Shown: positions 29,567 to 38,491, counted from the first letter of the stretch. The stretch: 45,333 nucleotides of DNA from Sulfurimonas sp. (GCA_027082875.1 JALWTK010000144.1:1-45333), one strand, 5' to 3'. Notes: generated from the sequence alone by a model not told the origin. Translations and numbers: made by a program.

Positions 29567-30142
29567 ATTTTAAAATTTACACTACTCTTTCTCTTTCTAG
29601 TATCACAACTCTTCGCTGTAGTAGAGATAAACAGTGCCACATCCTCACAGCTCCTAGAACTCAACGGTATAGGTAAAGCAAAAGCACAAAAAATCATCAC
29701 CTATAGAGAAATCAATGGCTGTTTTAAAAGTGTAGATGAACTTGCTCGTGTTGATGGTATCAGTAAGAAAATCATCTCTAGCAATAGAAGAACACTTGTT
29801 CTTGGTGTCTGCACAAAAGCTAAAAAGACAGTCAAGTCCAGTCTTACTTCTTTAAAAGATGTTTTAATCGACCCGGTTAACATTACCTTTGTTATTCTCA
29901 TGCTTATCCTCACCTTTTTAGAACTCAAGACAAAAAAAGATCTCAAGAGTCAGATAGTGAGTATGGGTGTTCTTGGAACTTTTGTGGGAATATTTATAGG
30001 TCTGCAGGCATTTGATCCTAATGACATTACAAATAGTGTTAACGACATATTAGTAGGACTTAAAACTGCTTTTTTCACCTCTATAGTCGGAATGAGTCTC
30101 TCAACTATACTCTCACTAATAGAAAAATTTAAAAATGAGTAA
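29567..30142 (+). CDS. ComEA-like helix-hairpin-helix protein fused to MotA/TolQ/ZorA-like membrane channel domain; apparent ATT start
   Basis: Open frame after in-frame TAG (29546-29548): [I]LKFTLLFLFLVSQLFAVVEINSATSSQLLELNGIGKAKAQKIITYREINGCFKSVDELARVDGISKKIISSNRRTLVLGVCTKAKKTVKSSLTSLKDVLIDPVNITFVILM... continuous with track ORF 29900..30142. AGGAG six nt before ATT (29567). No ATG/GTG/TTG in frame before 29900. Confidence 0.75.
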   Translation: MLKFTLLFLFLVSQLFAVVEINSATSSQLLELNGIGKAKAQKIITYREINGCFKSVDELARVDGISKKIISSNRRTLVLGVCTKAKKTVKSSLTSLKDVLIDPVNITFVILMLILTFLELKTKKDLKSQIVSMGVLGTFVGIFIGLQAFDPNDITNSVNDILVGLKTAFFTSIVGMSLSTILSLIEKFKNE

Positions 30143-30797
30143 GCAATCAAGTAACGAATGGATGAGCATCTCCGATATGATGTCAGGATTGATGCTAATC
30201 TTTCTCTTCATCGCCATTAGTTTTATGGTCAAGGTTGATGCTGAGAAACAGGAAATAAAAGATATAGCCATAGAGTATAGAGATACCAAAGCAGATCTCA
30301 ATGAGGCACTTTTTACAGAATTCGAAGATGATTTCAAAAGTTGGGATGCATCCATCACTACAGATAATGCCATCATCTTTTCATCCCCAGAAGTGCTTTT
30401 TGCAGTTTCAAAAAGTGAGATAAACAGCAAGTTCAAAACTATCCTCAATGAGTTTTTTGTAAGATACTTAAAGATAGTAAGCTCTGATAAATACAAAGAT
30501 GATATAGAAGAGCTAAGAGTAGAGGGATATACCTCCAAGACATGGAAGAACTCTACTTCTAAAAAAGAGATCTACCTTAAAAATATGAAACTTTCACAAG
30601 AGAGAGCCTACAGTGTCCTCTCATACTGCTATAGTCTTGATGATGATGTAGTCAAGGAGCAAAGAGAGTGGTTAGAGAAACACTTCCGTGCCAATGGCAT
30701 GGCCTTTTCTAAACTTGGAGAAGGAGACAAAGCCAGACGAGTAGAGTTTCGTGTGCAGATGAAAAGTGAAGAGAGGGTGAAGCAGATGCTAAATTAA
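30135..30797 (+). CDS. ZorB/MotB-like protein: N-terminal TM with conserved Asp plus C-terminal OmpA-like domain
   Basis: NEWMSISDMMSGLMLIFLFIAISFMVKV and ...IEELRVEGYTSKTWKNSTSKKEIYLKNMKLSQERAYSVLSYCYSL...FRANGMAFSKLGEGDKARRVEFRVQMK. Overlaps the preceding gene by 8 nt. Confidence 0.85.
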   Translation: MSKQSSNEWMSISDMMSGLMLIFLFIAISFMVKVDAEKQEIKDIAIEYRDTKADLNEALFTEFEDDFKSWDASITTDNAIIFSSPEVLFAVSKSEINSKFKTILNEFFVRYLKIVSSDKYKDDIEELRVEGYTSKTWKNSTSKKEIYLKNMKLSQERAYSVLSYCYSLDDDVVKEQREWLEKHFRANGMAFSKLGEGDKARRVEFRVQMKSEERVKQMLN

Positions 30798-31044
30798 GAG
30801 CTTATAAAAGGATTACTTGGCTTTATATCTAGTTCATATCCTAGATGATTTAGTATATTATATCTAAGTTTTTATAGTCAATAAGATATGATTTTTTATC
30901 TTTTGTAAAGGAGGCTATGTATCTCTTGTTAAGATATATCTTTATCATAAAATGACTCTTTTGTATAGGTTATTTTACAATAATACTGTTATACTTTATA
31001 AATGTCAACTAAGATATACATTTTATGGGTATAAGTACAAGATA

Positions 31045-31293
31045 TCACCTATTACAATCACCGACCTCTATCTCAGACCTATTTTTTGCTACAGTTTTAA
31101 CACCTATCCCTTTTACTTCAGTTAAACTCTGAGCATCTTTGAAACAGTGAGTTTTTCTGTAGATGATGATAGCATCAGCTTTCTTTGTTCCTATACCCTT
31201 GAGACTTATAAGTTCACTTTTACTTGCATTGTTAATATCTACAGTTGCCAAAAGAAGTGCTGCAGTGAGGAAGAGTAGCGCAAACAGTTTCAT
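31045..31293 (-). CDS. ComEA-like helix-hairpin-helix secreted protein
   Basis: Signal peptide plus VDINNASKSELISLKGIGTKKADAIIIYRKTHCFKDAQSLTEVKGIGVKTVAKNR. Confidence 0.88.
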   Translation of the reverse strand: MKLFALLFLTAALLLATVDINNASKSELISLKGIGTKKADAIIIYRKTHCFKDAQSLTEVKGIGVKTVAKNRSEIEVGDCNR

Positions 31294-31311
31294 AATCTAT
31301 GCTCCTTTATA

Positions 31312-31575
31312 TCATTTATAAATATCTTTTCTATGTCCAACTGAGATAATAGTGATAATTAGAATAGCATCTTTTTTTTGTAAAATAACCCTATAATCTC
31401 CAACTCTCAATCTAAACTTACCTTTATGATTTCCATGAAGTGCTTTAATATTATTTTTAACACTATCAGGATTTTGAGATAATAGAATTAATTTTTCTTT
31501 GATGCTCTTTTGTACGATAGTATCTAACTTTTTAAACTCTTTTTTTGCACTCGTTAAAAATAAGAGTTGATACAT
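31312..31575 (-). CDS. RelE/ParE-family toxin
   Basis: LTSAKKEFKKLDTIVQKSIKEKL...LHGNHKGKFRLRVGDYRVILQKKDAILIITIISVGHRKDIYK. Confidence 0.88.
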   Translation of the reverse strand: MYQLLFLTSAKKEFKKLDTIVQKSIKEKLILLSQNPDSVKNNIKALHGNHKGKFRLRVGDYRVILQKKDAILIITIISVGHRKDIYK

Positions 31576-31579
31576 TAAA

Positions 31580-31849
31580 CTAAATACCTAGCTCTTTAAA
31601 AACTTCATCTGCAGGGATTAACTTCTCTTTTCCAAATTTCAATTCATCTAATCTTTTATCTGCAATTTTTTCATCTATATAATCTAAATACATACTCAAA
31701 GCTTTTTCAACAATATGACTCTTTTTTTCATTCAATTCCAATGACACTGAGTTAAGTTCATCAATTATAAAATCTGAAATAGTAAATGTACTTCTTATCT
31801 TTTGCACTATGCACTCCTTATTCATATAATAGTATGAACGATTATACAT
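31580..31849 (-). CDS. Cognate antitoxin (ribbon-helix-helix/RelB-like); true start may be internal
   Basis: STFTISDFIIDELNSVSLELNEKKSHIVEKALSMYLDYID; directly upstream of the RelE-type toxin. Confidence 0.75.
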   Translation of the reverse strand: MYNRSYYYMNKECIVQKIRSTFTISDFIIDELNSVSLELNEKKSHIVEKALSMYLDYIDEKIADKRLDELKFGKEKLIPADEVFKELGI

Positions 31850-31904
31850 AAATTATATTTAGATGTCAACATTGACCTTTTTTATGTATATCCTCTGTAT
31901 AATG

Positions 31905-33656
31905 CTAATTTAACTGATGGTTAAACTCTGGGACTATCTCTTTTAACTTTTTGAGTTGATCTTTACAACTTATCAACTCTTCTATATCTTTAGAGAGTTT
32001 ATCAAGATCATATGGTGTTGGCTTGGCGACTGTTATCGAGTCATACTCGGTAGTACAGTCTGTATCATCTATGAGCAGTTCTTCATAGAGTTTTTCTCCA
32101 GGTCTTAAACCACTGAACTCTATTTGCACTTCACTGTTACCACTAAGATCTATCATCTTTTGTGCTAGGTCTACTATCTTTATAGGCTCACCCATATCGA
32201 GTATAAATATCTCTCCACCAGTTCCTATAGCACCTGCTTGAAGCACTAGCTCACAAGCCTCAGGTATCAACATAAAGTATCTTGTGATATCTGGATGCGT
32301 CACAGTAATATTTTTACCCTCTTGGATCTGCTTTTTGAACTTAGGTATAACACTCCCACTAGAACCGAGAACATTTCCAAAACGAACAGCTACTATGTCC
32401 GTACCTTTCCCGTTTGAGTTCTGAGCATACAGTTCACAGATTCTTTTAGTTGTTCCCATTACATTTGTAGGACGTACTGCTTTATCTGTTGAGATCATGA
32501 CAAACTTTTCTACATTATGCTCTATTGCAGTGTCTATAACAGTTTTAGTACCTAGAACATTATTCAGTATTCCCTCGTGTATATTCGCTTCTACTAATGG
32601 TACATGTTTATAGGCAGCAGCATGAATAACTATCTCAGGTTTATATGTTTTAAAGGTTTCATTAAGAAGTGTTTTATTGACTACATTTTGCATTATAGCA
32701 ACTGTTTCTACCTTCGTGATTTCAGCTTCTATGGCATAAAGATTATACTCACTGTGATCAAGCAGTATCAACTTTTTGACCCCAAAACTCTCACACTGCC
32801 TACATATTTCACTCCCTATACTCCCACCAGCACCTGTCACTAAAACAACTTTTCCAGTAAGAAAAGATTTTATAAGTTGTTTATCCAAGTCTTGAGGATG
32901 ACGGGCAAGTAGATCTTCGACAGAGATATCTTTTATCTTTGCCCCATAATCATTGTAATCACTAGCGACTTTAATCTCTGTAATTTCTAATGCACTTAAG
33001 TCATCATATATATCTGACACTTCTATAGACTCATCAAGTATTGCCACTTCGCAAGTAACCCCCATCGTCTTAAACTTTTTCAGAGAGTAGACTTCGATAC
33101 CATTTACTTTAATATTTCTATGTACATCATTTATTATGGCTACTGGATAGTAAGCACTTTCCTTTGTGTTAATCGTTCTTAAAATAGTATTTGCATTATC
33201 TAAGGTAGCGAAAATAACTGTACTTTTAGCATCTGCATTTTTTTGCATCATCTCAAGATACATTCTTTTACTTACTCTAAGAAGCATAAAAAAGAAAAAA
33301 GAAAAAAAGAACTCTATAGGGATAATAGAACGCGGAATAACATACTCACTCCCACGAAGAAAATAAGAGAAGATCACTAACAGCAGTGTAGATAAAATCG
33401 TTACTAATGTTAGTCTAATAGTATCTAAAAAACCAAAATGCCTCCAGCTTATGTTGTAGATACGAAAATAGCCAAAAAGAGGAATCCGGACAAGTGCTAA
33501 AAACATAATAGTCAAAAGAATGGAGTTATGGTATGTAGGTGCAATAGTAAAATCAAAACGCAATACATAGGCAAAAAAACTAGAAAAAGAGATAATAATA
33601 AAATCTAAAACTATAAAAAAAAGTTTCCTTTTTAATTCTGAAGGTTGTAAAATCAT
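31905..33656 (-). CDS. CapD/WbpM/PglF-type membrane nucleoside-diphosphate-sugar 4,6-dehydratase
   Basis: N-terminal TM segments, then VVLVTGAGGSIGSEICRQCESFGVKKLILLDHSEYNLY...ISTDKAVRPTNVMGTTKR...RFGNVLGSSGSVIPKF. Confidence 0.92.
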   Translation of the reverse strand: MILQPSELKRKLFFIVLDFIIISFSSFFAYVLRFDFTIAPTYHNSILLTIMFLALVRIPLFGYFRIYNISWRHFGFLDTIRLTLVTILSTLLLVIFSYFLRGSEYVIPRSIIPIEFFFSFFFFMLLRVSKRMYLEMMQKNADAKSTVIFATLDNANTILRTINTKESAYYPVAIINDVHRNIKVNGIEVYSLKKFKTMGVTCEVAILDESIEVSDIYDDLSALEITEIKVASDYNDYGAKIKDISVEDLLARHPQDLDKQLIKSFLTGKVVLVTGAGGSIGSEICRQCESFGVKKLILLDHSEYNLYAIEAEITKVETVAIMQNVVNKTLLNETFKTYKPEIVIHAAAYKHVPLVEANIHEGILNNVLGTKTVIDTAIEHNVEKFVMISTDKAVRPTNVMGTTKRICELYAQNSNGKGTDIVAVRFGNVLGSSGSVIPKFKKQIQEGKNITVTHPDITRYFMLIPEACELVLQAGAIGTGGEIFILDMGEPIKIVDLAQKMIDLSGNSEVQIEFSGLRPGEKLYEELLIDDTDCTTEYDSITVAKPTPYDLDKLSKDIEELISCKDQLKKLKEIVPEFNHQLN

Positions 33657-34615
33657 GAAAATCCTTTCTGCTTTTCTACATAAAGCATAACACTCACAAG
33701 GAGTATAAATGCTGAAAGAAGTGATACAAGTAACGATGGGATAAAATAGACAAGTAAAAAAAGTATAAGATTAAGTCCCATACCAAAACTACTTACCTTT
33801 GTATGGCTCCATCCACTCTGTTGGATCCTCTGGTACATATGTTTTTTATGTGCTTGACTCAACTGCTCTCTATTGAGTTTTCGTCTTAAAAGAGTAAGTG
33901 TAGCATCAAACCAGAAGAGTCCAAAAAGTATGATCCATACCCAAAAGTTATTTGATGCTTCATTTGCATAATATAGAGTAAATATAGCGACATTATACCC
34001 TAAAAGTGTGCTACCTACATCACCCATAAATATCTTCGCCTTCCCCCAGTTCCAGTACAAGAACCCAAGAACTGCTGCGGCTAACACTAAAAAGTGCCCG
34101 CCACCAAAGAGCAAATAGCCTCCAAGTGCTAAGAAGAGTGCCTCTCCACCAGCGTAACCATTAATACCGTCTAAAAAATTATAGAGATTTATAAACCAAA
34201 TAATCATAATAAAAGCAAAAATATTTGTAACTATTTGATTGTCAATAGCAAAAAGACCAAAATCCAACTGCTCGAAACCACCTAAAAAGTAAAGACCTCC
34301 AAATGCCACAAGAGCCTGAGCGATAAGCCGAACCTTCGGACTTAAGTCATACAGATCATCAAAAAAACTAACAACCGAGATGATAACACCAACAAGAAGT
34401 GCAAAAAAGAGTGAAGAGTCTATCTCATGAGTAAAGTAGAGATAAAAAAGACCAACAAACCACACAAGAGCTATAGCAATCCCACCTCCATGAGGAGTAG
34501 GAACAGTATGAGAACTTCGCTCGTTTATCTCTTCAAGGAGTGCATGTTTAATGTAGTAGTTTTTGATGAAATATGTCAAAGTAAAAGAGATAACAAAAAG
34601 AAATAAGTAAATCAT
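33653..34615 (-). CDS. WecA/WbpL-like glycosyl-1-phosphate transferase
   Basis: SSHTVPTPHGGGIAIALVW...SFFDDLYDLSPKVRLIAQ...NLYNFLDGINGYAGGEAL...KIFMGDVGSTLLGY. Confidence 0.92.
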   Translation of the reverse strand: MIYLFLFVISFTLTYFIKNYYIKHALLEEINERSSHTVPTPHGGGIAIALVWFVGLFYLYFTHEIDSSLFFALLVGVIISVVSFFDDLYDLSPKVRLIAQALVAFGGLYFLGGFEQLDFGLFAIDNQIVTNIFAFIMIIWFINLYNFLDGINGYAGGEALFLALGGYLLFGGGHFLVLAAAVLGFLYWNWGKAKIFMGDVGSTLLGYNVAIFTLYYANEASNNFWVWIILFGLFWFDATLTLLRRKLNREQLSQAHKKHMYQRIQQSGWSHTKVSSFGMGLNLILFLLVYFIPSLLVSLLSAFILLVSVMLYVEKQKGFS

Positions 34616-34664
34616 CTAATTAGTCCTTCTTGACATATTATTATTATTATTATATACTCTCATT

Positions 34665-35096
34665 CTACAAATCGCTTTTATGCGCACCCTTTGGTTCTTC
34701 CAAAGGGGTAACAATCAAATCTAATAATTTATCTTGCATCTTATAAAAACTTTCTTTTGAAATCTGTCCATCTCTATACTTGGCTCTTTTTATATCAAAT
34801 AATTTTAGTTGTGAAAGAATAGCAAAACTCCTAGTTTCATTAGTGTAATTAAACTCATAATGAAATTTATCTTCTTTTATTTTGGATGTAAGTGGAATAC
34901 CTAAGAACACATGTTTGTTAAACTTCTTATAAACTAATACAGGTCTTAAAAAATTCTCATCTCCATCCTGCTCAAACCCTATATTTAATCCAACATACAT
35001 AAAAAATATATCTCGCTCTCTAAATCTAAAATTTATTTTTCCATTATGGAGTTGTTCTTTTGTGGTATTCCAAGCTGTAAAATCTTTAGCTTTCAT
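34665..35096 (-). CDS. PemK/MazF-family toxin without an obvious adjacent antitoxin
   Basis: RERDIFFMYVGLNIGFEQDGDENFLRPVLVYKKFNKHVFLGIPLTSKIK...AILSQLKLFDIKRAKYRDGQISKESF. Confidence 0.78.
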   Translation of the reverse strand: MKAKDFTAWNTTKEQLHNGKINFRFRERDIFFMYVGLNIGFEQDGDENFLRPVLVYKKFNKHVFLGIPLTSKIKEDKFHYEFNYTNETRSFAILSQLKLFDIKRAKYRDGQISKESFYKMQDKLLDLIVTPLEEPKGAHKSDL

Positions 35097-35137
35097 CTAC
35101 TCTCCTCTATCATCTTCTTGTGTAATTACTTTATAAA

Positions 35138-35479
35138 CTATGCCATTTCTATAAACTCTGTACAATTCATTATCTTAATACCACAATCATAAAACTTTTT
35201 ATCATTAGTAATAAACACATCACATCCATTTTCATTTGCACATAAGCATTGTAGAACATCTTCTAAATCTAAATCTTTTTCTAAAGATAAATCAATAGAC
35301 TTTTGTATAACATCTTTTCCAAATGGAACGATTTTCCATCGATGTTGAATAAGTTTAAAAAACTCTAAAACTTTTCTTTTTTCTTTAGAAATATAAAAAA
35401 CATTTGTAAGTATATCTTCACTTAACAATATTTTTATATTCTTAAGTACTGCTATTTTCCACAACTCTTTAGATTCCAT
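35138..35479 (-). CDS. PIN-domain (VapC-like) protein, apparently N-terminally truncated
   Basis: ESKELWKIAVLKNIKILLSEDILTNVFYI...DLDLEDVLQCLCANENGCDVFITNDKKFYD. Expected DTNxxLD strand absent; in-frame TAA just upstream. Confidence 0.7.
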   Translation of the reverse strand: MESKELWKIAVLKNIKILLSEDILTNVFYISKEKRKVLEFFKLIQHRWKIVPFGKDVIQKSIDLSLEKDLDLEDVLQCLCANENGCDVFITNDKKFYDCGIKIMNCTEFIEMA

Positions 35480-35765
35480 ATTTTTCTTGTCCGATTTTTT
35501 CTTTTATCTCTTTATCTGTAAGATTTACAAACCTTTCTTCAATCTCTATACTACCTGAAAACCTTTCGATTTCATTAAGTTGTTCTTGTAGATTATCAGC
35601 TATTTTATCTTCCAAAAATCTTTTAAATTCATCAGCATATTTTGGAGAAACAAAAAGGCCCTTATATTTATGTGTTTTCTTATCTTCAACATCTACATAA
35701 TCATAACCATCTAGTATATTAGAATTTCTAGCTAACTCTCTCATTCCTACTACCATTGTCATCAT
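35469..35765 (-). CDS. Putative antitoxin paired with the PIN protein
   Basis: MRELARNSNILDGYDYVDVEDKKTHKYKGLFVSPKYADEFKRFLEDKI; overlaps the PIN start. Confidence 0.65.
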   Translation of the reverse strand: MMTMVVGMRELARNSNILDGYDYVDVEDKKTHKYKGLFVSPKYADEFKRFLEDKIADNLQEQLNEIERFSGSIEIEERFVNLTDKEIKEKIGQEKYGI

Positions 35766-35849
35766 ATATCCTTTGTTGTCTTTTGATATATTATATCATT
35801 ATAATGATATAATATAGTAGGTCGATCTTTCCAAGAGAGCTTTACATCT

Positions 35850-36197
35850 CTATAAACTCAAATGATTTTTCAACTTCAACTCAACTTCTTCTAACTCTTC
35901 ATCAGTCAACACTGTCAATAAATTATCAAGATAAATTCTGCTCATATCTAAAGTACACAGTTCATTTATACATACTTCACTTACTTGTTCAAGCTTATCT
36001 CTCTTTGGTACCTGAACTCTTAAATCACCACCAAAAAGGTTAGTTGACATAGGTACTACAGTTACACCTTTAAAGTCTACTCTTTCTATGTTTCTATTTG
36101 CTACATCATTTTGTATGATAAGAGCAGGACGAACTTTACCAAACTCACTATTATACTTCTTACCAAAATTCACAAGATAAACTTCAGCTCGTTTCAC
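35850..36197 (-). CDS. MazF/PemK-family toxin
   Basis: MKRAEVYLVNFGKKYNSEFGKVRPALIIQNDVANR...VTVVPMSTN...CINELCTLDMSRI. Confidence 0.88.
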   Translation of the reverse strand: MKRAEVYLVNFGKKYNSEFGKVRPALIIQNDVANRNIERVDFKGVTVVPMSTNLFGGDLRVQVPKRDKLEQVSEVCINELCTLDMSRIYLDNLLTVLTDEELEEVELKLKNHLSL

Positions 36198-36445
36198 TTG
36201 ACTAACTCTTCACTGATGGTTTCTATACTCAAAAACTCATCATATGATTTTTTTGATAAAGCTTGTTTGTTGTTCATCATGTAGACCTCATCTTCTATCT
36301 TCTCTCTTACTCTTTCATAGAGTTCATAGGGAAGTACTACACTGCGTTTTATATGTTTTTTTGCATCCTCTACTAAAGTGATTTCAGTAGGTCTGGTTAT
36401 GTAAGATGGTTTTTTTATAATGTCACTTGCACTAATAGTCATCAT
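36194..36445 (-). CDS. Antitoxin for the adjacent MazF
   Basis: Short ORF overlapping the toxin start by 4 nt; TEITLVEDAKKHIKRSVVLPYELYERVREKI. Confidence 0.7.
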   Translation of the reverse strand: MMTISASDIIKKPSYITRPTEITLVEDAKKHIKRSVVLPYELYERVREKIEDEVYMMNNKQALSKKSYDEFLSIETISEELVK

Positions 36446-36505
36446 GATTTACTCCTATTATATTTATAGTATTTATTATACTGCTATTAAATACTATTGT
36501 CAAAC

Positions 36506-37366
36506 TTAGACTAATTCACCTCGTATCATATAACGAATCCCATCTTCAACACTATAAGGATTTTTAAGATGTAATATCTCCTTAGTCTTAGTGTTATCAA
36601 CTTCCAAACTCTCATATAGGCGTTTATAAAAAGATGGTTTAAGTTTTTTTAGTAACCATGGGAAAAACGGAATGTTTAATAAGTAGACTTTTTTATCTAA
36701 TTCTTGAGCAATTAGTTCTATAAGTTTTGTAGTACTCAATGGCTTATCATCTGCTGCTAAAAAAACACCACTCTCTTTTTTCTCAATTATCACATCTACT
36801 AAATGACATAAGTTTCCAATGTAGACCATGCTGCGTTTATTATTTATATTGCCAAATGGCAATACTGAAACTTTCGTGACAAGAGAGACAAGGTTTTTTA
36901 TATTTGCTTTAACACCATATCCATAAACTATTGGTGTTCTTACCATAGAGACTTTAAAACTCTCATCTTCAAGCTTGTGAAGTTCCAGTTCTGCATTTAA
37001 CTTACTCACTCCATACGCATCTTGAGGATGACACTCAGTCAACTCATTATAAACACCAGTACTCTCTTCACCATAAACCTTCACACTACTCATAAATATA
37101 AAATGCCCCGCTCCACTCTCTTTAGCTTTTTTAGCTAAGTCAAGTGTTTGTGTAGCATTGACTCTTTCATACTCTTCTTTACTTGCTCCACCCATTTGGT
37201 GAACTAATGCTGAGAGGTGAACAATAACATCAATATTTTTTACATCCAAAGAGTTAAAATTATCTTTTAAAAATGAAAAAGTTTTAATGTTATATTTATT
37301 AGTATATTTTTTTTGAAAATAACTTCCTAAAAAACCATTTGAACCTGTTAGTAATATATTATTCAT
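36506..37366 (-). CDS. NAD-dependent epimerase/dehydratase (extended SDR)
   Basis: ILLTGSNGFLGSYFQKK...VIVHLSALVHQMGG...SSVKVYGEES...YGVSKLNAE. Confidence 0.88.
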   Translation of the reverse strand: MNNILLTGSNGFLGSYFQKKYTNKYNIKTFSFLKDNFNSLDVKNIDVIVHLSALVHQMGGASKEEYERVNATQTLDLAKKAKESGAGHFIFMSSVKVYGEESTGVYNELTECHPQDAYGVSKLNAELELHKLEDESFKVSMVRTPIVYGYGVKANIKNLVSLVTKVSVLPFGNINNKRSMVYIGNLCHLVDVIIEKKESGVFLAADDKPLSTTKLIELIAQELDKKVYLLNIPFFPWLLKKLKPSFYKRLYESLEVDNTKTKEILHLKNPYSVEDGIRYMIRGELV

Positions 37367-38483
37367 TCATATCCTCATATATTTTAAAATGTATAGCTAC
37401 GACTTTTTCTATATCAAATTCTCTTTGAGCAAGTTCTCTTCCTGCTCTTCCCATACCATGTCTTAACTCTTCATCTACTATAAGTCTTTTAATTTTTTCT
37501 GCCAAATCTTGAGTATTTTTCACCTCACAAAGTAAACCAGTCTTATTAATTTCTATGGCATCACGACAACCAGGCACATTTGTTGTAACAACTGCTCGTC
37601 CACAAGCTGCGGCTTCTATTAGTACTTTTGGTAGACCCTCTCTATAAGATGGCAGAACTACAATATTTGTTTTAGAAAAAATATTTGCAATATCACTAGT
37701 AAATCCATAAATAGAAACAAATCCTTCCTTTCTAATTTTCTCTAGATCTTTATTTGTTAAAGTAGCAGGGTTGTGAATATCTACATCTCCATATAATTCA
37801 AACTCAACATCTATTCCTTTACTTATTAAGATTTTTGCAGCTTCTATATATTCTGTTACACCTTTATCTTTTAAAAGCCTACAAGCCATAGTAACTCTTA
37901 TATTTTGATTACTTTCTTCTAGGTGTTTATATTGGGTTAGGTTTACTCCAGCACCTTTAATAATTTTAATTTGTTTTTTATCTACAGTTTTTAAACTATT
38001 TATAAGCCCTTTATCAAATATATTTTCAGTAATAATTGAATTATTTTTTCCAGAAATAGCGAGTTTATACATCATCTTAACTATATTTCTAACTATAAAG
38101 CCTTTTAAGCCTTTTGCCATAAAGACATATCCTAATCCAGTAATATAAAAAACTTTTTTTGGAATAGAAAAGAATCTTGAAACTATTCCTCCATAGAGAA
38201 CAGGTTTAATAGTAAAAAATTCCACGATATCTGGTTTTAAAAGTTGTATCACTTTATAGATTTCTAAAATTGTTTTTAGTTCTAGTATTACACTAGTTCC
38301 ACTTCTTGAAATTGACAATGGGTGTACAATAAATCCAAAGCTTTCCAAATACTCTTGTTTGTCAGTTATTCCACAAGCAATATGAACATCGTATCCTCTT
38401 TTTAGTACTTCTTCCCCAATAGGTAAAAAGTGCGAAATAAAGAACCAATCAACATTGATTATATATAATATTTTTTTTTTCAT
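37359..38483 (-). CDS. Family-4 glycosyltransferase
   Basis: CRLLKDKGVTEYIEAAKIL...NIVVLPSYREGLPKVLIEAAACGRAVVTTNVPGCRDAI. Confidence 0.9.
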   Translation of the reverse strand: MKKKILYIINVDWFFISHFLPIGEEVLKRGYDVHIACGITDKQEYLESFGFIVHPLSISRSGTSVILELKTILEIYKVIQLLKPDIVEFFTIKPVLYGGIVSRFFSIPKKVFYITGLGYVFMAKGLKGFIVRNIVKMMYKLAISGKNNSIITENIFDKGLINSLKTVDKKQIKIIKGAGVNLTQYKHLEESNQNIRVTMACRLLKDKGVTEYIEAAKILISKGIDVEFELYGDVDIHNPATLTNKDLEKIRKEGFVSIYGFTSDIANIFSKTNIVVLPSYREGLPKVLIEAAACGRAVVTTNVPGCRDAIEINKTGLLCEVKNTQDLAEKIKRLIVDEELRHGMGRAGRELAQREFDIEKVVAIHFKIYEDMNE

Positions 38484-38491
38484 TTATTCTC

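Noticed and set aside
29900-30142. Track ORF as a stand-alone 80-aa protein
   Set aside because: It starts within a TM helix; the same frame is open upstream with coherent HHH coding sequence and an RBS before ATT 29567.
30116-30538. Minus-strand 140-aa ORF
   Set aside because: Antisense to the ZorB-like gene, whose domain pattern is clear; Ser/Leu-rich shadow composition.
29003-30797. Complete canonical Zorya system
   Set aside because: No ZorC, ZorD or ZorE homologue seen next to the ZorA/ZorB-like pair, and the ZorA-like protein lacks a long cytoplasmic tail.
30798-31044. Possible ncRNA in the intergenic gap
   Set aside because: AT-rich with only weak short repeats; no stable structure or promoter/terminator pair identified.
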